The notes beneath the pieces were generated by a model. That model was given only the letters and a program-made list of their open reading frames with translations. It searched no databases and had not been told where the DNA came from. Shown piece after piece: positions 59,053 to 64,000 of a DNA stretch of 64,000 nt. The stretch comes from Erysipelotrichaceae bacterium (GTDB lineage Bacteria > Bacillota_I > Bacilli_A > Erysipelotrichales > Erysipelotrichaceae). A program made the translations under genes and the position numbers. How positions within the stretch are numbered: the stretch's first letter is position 1; the number at the start of each line of letters is the position of its first letter. Where the stretch lies: positions 35,597-99,596 of the forward strand of contig JAFWEP010000001.1 in assembly GCA_017512885.1 (NCBI GenBank). Direction: 5' to 3'.

Positions 59053-60678
59053 ATGCGATCCCTGTATTCCGTAGCAGAGATCCAGGCCCTGCGGGTCTTC
59101 CGCAGCGAATGTGAGATCATTGCGGACAGTGAAGCGCTGGCCCGGACTGTCAGCTGGGCAATGCGTATCGTGCCGCAGGACCTTGATCAGCGTTTTATCA
59201 ACGGCGGAGAATTCTTCTTCATCTCTTCCGAACACTTCAACAACCGGTGGCCGGATAAGAAAGTCATTTCATCTCTGGTCGCATCGAATGCATCCGGTCT
59301 GTGTATCGAGAACGGCATCATCTATCATCAGTTATCAGAGGAAGGAAGGAAACTGGCAGAGGAGATGCATTTCCCGATCATCATCGTCAACAAGGTCCTG
59401 AACAGCTCCTCTCTGATCACGGAGATCAATCAGGAGATCCTGGGCTCCCGGGGAGATGAAGCACAGCGCGAACAAGCAGAGACGTACTACCGCAAGCTGA
59501 AGGAGATGGAACTGGGTTCGGATATCATCGATTTCCTGCAGTATACGGCCGGTTTCCTGAATGTGAACTGCGGTTACTGGCATATCCTGTCCGAACCGCT
59601 CTGCACCGGTCCGGAGGATATCCGTGCCACGCTGGGAGACAGACGGGAAGAACTGATGGAACTGGATGAAAAGGAAGTCTGGCAGAACGACAGAGCGGCT
59701 TTCTGCAGCATTCAGGTCCTCTCGGAACCCTATGCCTTCGTCTATCTCTTAAAAGATAGGGAACTGAACGATTTCGATCTGCTGATCCTGAAGAGGCTGA
59801 CGGCCTTTTTGCGGACCCGGGTCGTCAGCCGCTTTATCAGCCGCCTGCAGCAGCAGCACTCCCGCGATTCGCAATGGGTGCGTTTCTGGCTGGAAGGGAA
59901 ACTGAGCTACCGACTGATCCTGGATCATCTGCGCAAGAGCGGCATCGAAAAGACGGAAGGTTTCGTGGTCGGCGTTGTGCCGCTGCCCAGAGGCCGCAGC
60001 TACAGTTATGATTATCGGCGGAGCTATGAGGAAGACCACCGTATCGTTTCTGATGCGATCCTGCAGGCTTCGATCCTGATGTTCCGGGCTTTCCGGGCGC
60101 AGGGCTTCACTTCTCTGCAGCACATCGAGAGCGGGGAAAAGAGCCTCCTCTGGCATATCTATATCGCTCCGGAGGGGATGACCGACTGGAAAGAACGCTA
60201 TCAGAAAGCTGTTGACAGTCTGAATGAGAACGTAGAGTTCCTGAAGGATGATCCGGATCTGCATATGTCCTTGGCTGCCTGCACGAAACGCAGTGAAGTT
60301 CCGCTGGCGGCTGCCAATGCGCAGTACTGCCGCGATCTGTCGCTGGACGTAAAGAAGAAAGCCATTGCCTATGAGGATCTGCATCTGCTGAAGGCAGCCG
60401 AAGCCCTGAACCGGGATCAGCGGCTGGAAAGGTTCATCGAGGAAGAACTGGGAGAACTGCTGGACCCGGAGAACGAAGAACTGCTGGAGACACTGCGCTG
60501 TTACTTCCGCTGCAACTGTAAGAAGAATAAGGCAGCTGAAGAACTCTTCGTGGTCAGACAGACCCTGTATGCCCGCTTAGAGAAGATCGAGGAGATCCTG
60601 GGCAAGGATTACGATCGGGGACAAAGAAGAGTGGCGCTGGAATTAGCCCTCTACGGCATGCGTTTCAATGAAGACTGA
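59053..60678 (+). CDS. PucR-family transcriptional regulator with PucR N-terminal domain
   Basis: A 541-residue regulator. Residues about 10-130 match the PucR domain (sensor; VSWAMRIVPQDLDQRFINGG, then IIIVNKV). The C-terminal HTH_30 (about 478-530) contains CNCKKNKAAEELFVVRQTLY. It differs from the first PucR protein at the N-terminus. AGAGGT precedes the start. It lies immediately downstream of transporter B and probably regulates the gamma-glutamyl region. Confidence 0.88.
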   Translation: MRSLYSVAEIQALRVFRSECEIIADSEALARTVSWAMRIVPQDLDQRFINGGEFFFISSEHFNNRWPDKKVISSLVASNASGLCIENGIIYHQLSEEGRKLAEEMHFPIIIVNKVLNSSSLITEINQEILGSRGDEAQREQAETYYRKLKEMELGSDIIDFLQYTAGFLNVNCGYWHILSEPLCTGPEDIRATLGDRREELMELDEKEVWQNDRAAFCSIQVLSEPYAFVYLLKDRELNDFDLLILKRLTAFLRTRVVSRFISRLQQQHSRDSQWVRFWLEGKLSYRLILDHLRKSGIEKTEGFVVGVVPLPRGRSYSYDYRRSYEEDHRIVSDAILQASILMFRAFRAQGFTSLQHIESGEKSLLWHIYIAPEGMTDWKERYQKAVDSLNENVEFLKDDPDLHMSLAACTKRSEVPLAAANAQYCRDLSLDVKKKAIAYEDLHLLKAAEALNRDQRLERFIEEELGELLDPENEELLETLRCYFRCNCKKNKAAEELFVVRQTLYARLEKIEEILGKDYDRGQRRVALELALYGMRFNED

Positions 60679-60680
60679 GA

Positions 60681-60704
60681 AGGCCTGCAGAAGCAGGTCT
60701 TTTC
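60681..60704 (+). terminator. Terminator after the second PucR gene
   Basis: AGGCCTGC-AGAA-GCAGGTCT followed by TTTCT. Confidence 0.75.
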
Positions 60705-60742
60705 TATCTCTTGACAAAATCGTTCATTGATAATACACTTGG

Positions 60743-60770
60743 TACAGATAGTACAGTTAATACAGTACTG
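60743..60770. repeat. Three 9-bp direct repeats upstream of the glycosyltransferase
   Basis: TACAG recurs at 60743, 60752 and 60761 with an exact 9-bp period (TACAGATAG, TACAGTTAA, TACAGTACT). The last copy runs into the palindrome CAGTACTG. The repeats lie between a TTGACA box (about 60713) and the ribosome binding site, a position that suits an operator. Confidence 0.55.
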
Positions 60771-60787
60771 GAAAGGAGTTATCCTTG

Positions 60788-62020
60788 ATGAACCTCCATG
60801 CGAATGATCTCCTCAGAGGAGCGATGTTTTTGTATAGCCTGTATTTCGTCACGATGGGTGTACTGCCTTTACTGAAAGGAAGGAAGAAGATCCCGCACAA
60901 TGAAGAGAAGGCGCACTTTGTGGTATTGATCGCTGCCCGCAATGAAGAAAAAGTGATCGGTGCCCTGCTGGAAAGCCTGCAGATGCAGGAATATGACAAA
61001 GAGAAATATGATGTCTTCGTCCTGCCCAATCACTGCACGGACACTACGGCGGAGATCGCCAAGAGCTACGGCGCAGAGGTGATGAACTGTCCGGAGAGCG
61101 TGACCGGCAAGGGGGATGTCCTGAAGTTTGCCTTTGCCCAGCTGCAGCACCGCAAAGAGATCGACGCCTATGTGATCTTCGATGCCGACAATGTAGCCGA
61201 TCCGCAGTTCCTGTCTGCCATGAACGATGCGTATCAGAACGGCGCGGAAGCTGCCCAGGGCTGCCGCCGGGGCAAGAATGCCTCGGACAGCTGGGTCAGC
61301 AGCAGTTATGAGATGTTCTACAGCATTCAGAATACTTTCTTTAACTCCGCCCGTACAAATGCGGGGCTGAGCGCTTCCCTGAACGGTACCGGCTGGATGG
61401 TACGCAAGGAACTGATCGATGCGGAAGGTTTCCCAACAGAGACACTGACCGAAGATATCGAGTATACGGCGATCTGTGCCCTCAACGCACACCCGATCGT
61501 TTTCGTGAAGGATGCGGTCACCTACGACGAATACCCGACCGAGATCGCTGCTTCCTGCCGGCAGCGCCTGCGCTGGACCTTCGGCGATCTTTCCTGCATG
61601 AAGCGCTATACCGGAAGGCTCTTATACACTTCGGCCTGGGACAGTTCCCTGTCCTGTCTGGATATGGCTCTGATCTATCTTTCACCTCTCTTCCAGACCG
61701 TATCGCTGGGGATGGGGATCGTGCCGGTGCTGCTGCTGGTTGGCAACGGCAGAGCAAACTCTGCATCGTCCTTCCTCTTACGCACGGCCTGTACCTCTTC
61801 GCTGGTATCGATCGCGATCGCGCTCTTTGCCTGTCTCTATATGCGTACTTCGCTGCGGAAGAACTGGAAGGGCTTATTGACTTTCCCGCTGTTCATGGCG
61901 ACCTGGTTCCCCATCACTCTGGTCTGTTTCTTCAAGCGGCGCTGTGCCTGGAAACCGATCGTACATCAGCGCGCCCTGACCTTGAAAGAGATCCGCAAGG
62001 ATCAGAAAGGGTATCTATGA
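60788..62020 (+). CDS. Family 2 glycosyltransferase, membrane-bound
   Basis: A 410-residue processive-type glycosyltransferase. One N-terminal helix is followed by the GT-A domain: VLIAARNEEKVIGALLESL, the metal motif YVIFDADNVAD, and the Q/RxxRW-type QRLRWTFGD. About three C-terminal helices complete it. It probably transfers a nucleotide sugar to a membrane-linked acceptor. ATG at 60788 or TTG at 60785 could start it; AAAGGAG fits both. It overlaps the next small ORF by ATGA. Confidence 0.9.
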   Translation: MNLHANDLLRGAMFLYSLYFVTMGVLPLLKGRKKIPHNEEKAHFVVLIAARNEEKVIGALLESLQMQEYDKEKYDVFVLPNHCTDTTAEIAKSYGAEVMNCPESVTGKGDVLKFAFAQLQHRKEIDAYVIFDADNVADPQFLSAMNDAYQNGAEAAQGCRRGKNASDSWVSSSYEMFYSIQNTFFNSARTNAGLSASLNGTGWMVRKELIDAEGFPTETLTEDIEYTAICALNAHPIVFVKDAVTYDEYPTEIAASCRQRLRWTFGDLSCMKRYTGRLLYTSAWDSSLSCLDMALIYLSPLFQTVSLGMGIVPVLLLVGNGRANSASSFLLRTACTSSLVSIAIALFACLYMRTSLRKNWKGLLTFPLFMATWFPITLVCFFKRRCAWKPIVHQRALTLKEIRKDQKGYL

Positions 62021-62112
62021 AAAAGTTCATAATGATCATCCTGGGAACAGTGATCTGTTTCCCCATCATCTTCTTCCTGCTTCCGGAGATATGGAGGGAG
62101 TGGAAGAGATAA
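62017..62112 (+). CDS. 31-residue membrane peptide coupled to the glycosyltransferase
   Basis: Encodes MKKFIMIILGTVICFPIIFF followed by LLPEIWREWKR. It has one membrane helix (about 4-22) and a basic tail. It overlaps the glycosyltransferase stop by four bases, so it would be made by translational coupling. It may be a small subunit or stabiliser of the glycosyltransferase, or a peptide of no function. No family is recognised. Confidence 0.5.
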   Translation: MKKFIMIILGTVICFPIIFFLLPEIWREWKR

Positions 62113-62134
62113 GCAGTATAAAAAGAGGATCAGT

Positions 62135-62177
62135 TGATATAGCCCCTGTCAAGTAGACAGTCGAAATATCTAAAACG
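62135..62177 (+). repeat. Left terminal inverted repeat of the IS element
   Basis: Begins TGATATAGCCCC and shares AAGTAGACA and AAATATC with the right end. Confidence 0.85.
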
Positions 62178-62185
62178 AATGCCAT

Positions 62186-62215
62186 AACTAAGCCAGTGTA
62201 AATACCGGCTTAGTT
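62186..62215 (+). terminator. Inward-facing terminator at the left end of the IS element
   Basis: AACTAAGCC and GGCTTAGTT with a 12-base loop, then TTTTA, on the plus strand. It would stop transcription entering from the left. Confidence 0.7.
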
Positions 62216-62217
62216 TT

Positions 62218-63249
62218 TTATATTGTCGTTGTATTGGTTTGATTCTGAAGTGTATGTATGCGATCCCAGTATTTGATGATCCTGTTGTTTTTCGGGATCG
62301 GATAATTGAGAGGTGTTTCCGCGTTCAGCGCTTCTTTTCTGACTTCGCCGGCAGTCTTTCCCTTGAACCGGTGCTGAGGGTATTCACGGATATAGTAATC
62401 AAAAGCTCCGTATATGGCTTTCTCCATCTCTTCATAGGAACCGATATCCGGAAAAAGCACATCGATCAGATCTTTCAGTATCCCCTGAAAGCCTTCCATC
62501 GGTCCGTTGTCGATACATCTGGATACCCTGGACATGGATTGTGTCATCCCCAGACTTTCCAGTGTTGTCCGGAATACTTTTCTTGTGTACTGAAATCCTC
62601 TGTCGGAGTGGAAGAGCGGGGCGGCAGAGGGATTGTCTTTGACCGCATTCTCCAGTGTCTGATTGACCAGCGCCACATCATTGTGCCTGCTGAGGGCGAT
62701 CCCTACCGGATAACGGTCATAGAGATCGATGATCGTTGAGATGAATATCTTATTGTTTGAGCCGGGTATCTTCTTTTCGGTGATATCCGTACACCATTTC
62801 TCGTTTGGTCTGTCTGCGTGGAAGTCTCTGTTCAGGATGTTTTCCGCCACTTCCTCAGGATCAGAGTGTTTCCAGGAAGAGCGGACATATCTCGGTCTTC
62901 GGGAACGGATATTATGGATACACATGAGACGGTAGACTCTTTTGTGGTTGACTCTTCTCTCACCGTCTTTCAGATGATGATTGATATGATCTGTCATCGC
63001 AAGCTTTCCGAACAGGCTGTGATTACTTTCGGCGACAGAGCGGATCTTTTCGAGCAGGATCTGATTGTCCTGGTCTCTTTTTGAAGGTCTGCGGTTCTTC
63101 CGTTTGTAATAGGAGGCGCGGGATACTTTAAAGAGTTCACAGATCCAGAGGATCCCCCAGTCTTTGTGTTCGTCGATCAGCTGATAGAGATTCTCCTTAT
63201 TGGCTTTCTTTACTGCGATCCGTTTTTCTTTCGGAAGTCCTGAAACCAC
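62218..63249 (-). CDS. IS3-family transposase OrfB (DDE integrase domain)
   Basis: The catalytic part of the transposase, 343 residues. The rve/DDE triad is visible: Asp in EKWCTDITEKK, Asp in LFHSDRGFQYT, and Glu in DNGPMEGFQGILK. A helical HTH_21 region precedes it. It has no good start of its own; the GTG at 63249 directly abuts AAGGAG. It is probably read by a -1 frameshift from orfA at the A7 run (63276-63270), after which the -1 frame is open. Confidence 0.9.
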   Translation of the reverse strand: MVSGLPKEKRIAVKKANKENLYQLIDEHKDWGILWICELFKVSRASYYKRKNRRPSKRDQDNQILLEKIRSVAESNHSLFGKLAMTDHINHHLKDGERRVNHKRVYRLMCIHNIRSRRPRYVRSSWKHSDPEEVAENILNRDFHADRPNEKWCTDITEKKIPGSNNKIFISTIIDLYDRYPVGIALSRHNDVALVNQTLENAVKDNPSAAPLFHSDRGFQYTRKVFRTTLESLGMTQSMSRVSRCIDNGPMEGFQGILKDLIDVLFPDIGSYEEMEKAIYGAFDYYIREYPQHRFKGKTAGEVRKEALNAETPLNYPIPKNNRIIKYWDRIHTLQNQTNTTTI

Positions 63250-63932
63250 CTCCTTTCGAATTCGTCCGCTTTTTTTAACAGTTCGTTCTCTCTTTCCTTC
63301 ATCAGAAGCTCATGTTCAAGCTGTTTGATGCGGCGCTGTGCTTTCTCAAGCTCACTCAGCTCTTCTTCCTTTTTGCGTATGCCGCGCTTATCCTTCAGGC
63401 CTTCTTCACCATTGCCTTTATAATTGCGGACCCATTGGTAGACCTGGGAATAACTGCAGCCGTATTTCAGCGCAGTTCCTTTGTAATCCAGCTGATGATC
63501 AAGACAGTAAAGCACGATCTCTTTTCTCTCTTCGATCGTGGTTTTCTTTCGCGTAGCCATATAGACCTCCGGACGGGGATCATAATCCCGCAGTTCTCTA
63601 TGACTATTGTACCTGGAAACCCAGTTTCTTATCTGCTCAAGGGAACGGATCCTGTATTTCACAGAGAGATCATTCAGTGACCCTGCTCCGGAAAGATACT
63701 CTTCCACGACCTTCGTCTTGAATTCTTTGGAGTAGGAGGAATTCACGGCAGTTTCCTTCAGGATATCCGGACCGTTGGCCTGATACATTTTTGCCCAGTG
63801 CCAGACCTTAGCTTTCCCGCGTTTTCCCATCGAAAGCTCTTCTGCTATCACTGAGGCACTCTTATGGCCGGAGAGATAATCTTCACAGGCTTTTAATTTC
63901 TGTTCAAATGTATATTTCGCTTTTCTTCCCAT
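63210..63932 (-). CDS. IS3-family transposase OrfA (helix-turn-helix)
   Basis: A 240-residue protein with two helix-turn-helix units (about 5-55 and 115-170, for example KYGCSYSQVYQWVRNYKG) and a C-terminal leucine-zipper-like coiled coil (KAQRRIKQLEHELLMKEREN). It binds the element's ends and forms the frameshift fusion with OrfB. It overlaps orfB by 40 bases. The ribosome binding site GGAGGTG lies within a terminator-like hairpin just upstream. Confidence 0.9.
   Translation of the reverse strand: MGRKAKYTFEQKLKACEDYLSGHKSASVIAEELSMGKRGKAKVWHWAKMYQANGPDILKETAVNSSYSKEFKTKVVEEYLSGAGSLNDLSVKYRIRSLEQIRNWVSRYNSHRELRDYDPRPEVYMATRKKTTIEERKEIVLYCLDHQLDYKGTALKYGCSYSQVYQWVRNYKGNGEEGLKDKRGIRKKEEELSELEKAQRRIKQLEHELLMKERENELLKKADEFERRWFQDFRKKNGSQ
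63270..63276 (-). other. Probable -1 frameshift slippery site
   Basis: On the minus strand the orfA codons TTA AAA AAA GCG contain a run of seven A. A -1 slip leads directly into the open orfB frame. The AAAGGAGG that follows could stimulate pausing. Confidence 0.7.
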
Positions 63933-63954
63933 AAAAAAGTCCCACCTCCGTGGG
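63933..63954 (-). promoter_or_regulatory. Hairpin in the orfA leader, terminator-like
   Basis: On the minus strand CCCAC-GGAG-GTGGG is followed by AC and TTTTTT, directly before the orfA ATG. It would stop impinging transcription and hide the ribosome binding site. Confidence 0.6.
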
Positions 63955-63957
63955 CAA

Positions 63958-64000
63958 CGCTTTGGATATTTGCGTTGTCTACTTTAGTGGGACTATATCA
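63958..64000 (-). repeat. Right terminal inverted repeat of the IS element
   Basis: Read on the minus strand it begins TGATATAGTCCC and matches the left end at 33 of 43 positions. It ends exactly at the window edge. Confidence 0.85.

Larger units (their letters stand above)
62135..64000 (-). mobile_element. IS3-family insertion sequence with two-frame transposase
   Basis: The element is bounded by related terminal repeats (33 of 43 bases identical), both beginning TGATATAG. Between them lie overlapping orfA and orfB on the minus strand. The right end coincides with the last base of the window, so target-site duplication cannot be checked. It has inserted downstream of the small membrane peptide gene. 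Both genes look intact, so it may be active. Confidence 0.88.

Noticed and set aside
63249..63265. Independent start for OrfB at the GTG codon
   Set aside because: AAGGAG directly abuts the GTG with no spacer, whereas the A7 slippery run just upstream leads cleanly into the same frame, as is usual in IS3-family elements.

Overview
The window looks like chromosomal DNA from an anaerobic, low-to-mid-GC member of the Bacillota, most like the Erysipelotrichia. This is an inference from gene content and order, not from a marker-gene search. The supporting content is a class III (oxygen-sensitive) ribonucleotide reductase, a radical-SAM activase, butyrate kinase, the order dnaA-dnaN-yaaA-recF-gyrB-gyrA-serS, a small SRP RNA followed by tadA-dnaX-ybaB-recR, CIRCE and parS elements, and strong purine-rich ribosome binding sites. 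The replication origin lies at about 17.0-19.1 kb. Most genes to its left are on the minus strand and most to its right up to about 34 kb are on the plus strand, so transcription is largely co-directional with the two forks.

Layout. 1-5.6 kb: nrdD (cut by the window edge), buk, a radical-SAM activase, a DUF4037 nucleotidyltransferase-like protein and a TPR protein, all minus. 5.6-8.6 kb: a GH3 lipoprotein and an iron-sulfur aldo/keto reductase. 8.6-9.25 kb: a small type I toxin-antitoxin locus against a glutaredoxin-like gene. 9.35-16.2 kb: membrane proteins, a PfkB kinase, MgtC, a cation antiporter, a GNAT acetyltransferase and a WYL regulator. 16.25-28.1 kb: an isochorismatase-family gene, oriC, the dnaA/dnaN/recF/gyrase block, serS and two perfect parS sites. 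28.15-34.4 kb: SRP RNA, tadA, dnaX, ybaB, recR, then a CARF-type nuclease, a PUA-like reader-domain protein and an aldo/keto reductase. 34.4-47.4 kb: TetR, TelA, CIRCE-controlled Hsp20, two XRE regulators with odd partners, several hydrolases and reductases, a DUF429-SDR fusion and a lipoprotein MsrAB. 47.6-60.7 kb: a PucR-type peptide/amide/gamma-glutamyl catabolic region with three transporters and two PucR regulators. 60.8-62.1 kb: a glycosyltransferase and a coupled 31-residue membrane peptide. 62.1-64.0 kb: an IS3-family element whose outer end coincides with the last base of the window.

How it fits together. The housekeeping core covers origin firing, clamp, gyrase, segregation sites, clamp loader and recombination mediator. 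The most unusual module is attached to it by translational coupling: recR overlaps a Card1/DUF1887-like CARF-nuclease gene by four bases, and that gene is followed ten bases later by a protein with a modified-base-reader-like PUA domain. No CRISPR array or cas gene is visible, so this may be a stand-alone nucleic-acid surveillance pair. Other points of note are the toxin-antitoxin locus whose two RNAs share near-identical 5' leaders, an XRE regulator and a membrane-anchored protein that carry the same C-terminal domain, and a DUF429-SDR fusion with an internal ribosome binding site. Strings of genes overlap by ATGA or TGATG, and several stop codons lie inside terminator hairpins, so the genome is compact. 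I saw no tRNA, rRNA or CRISPR array.
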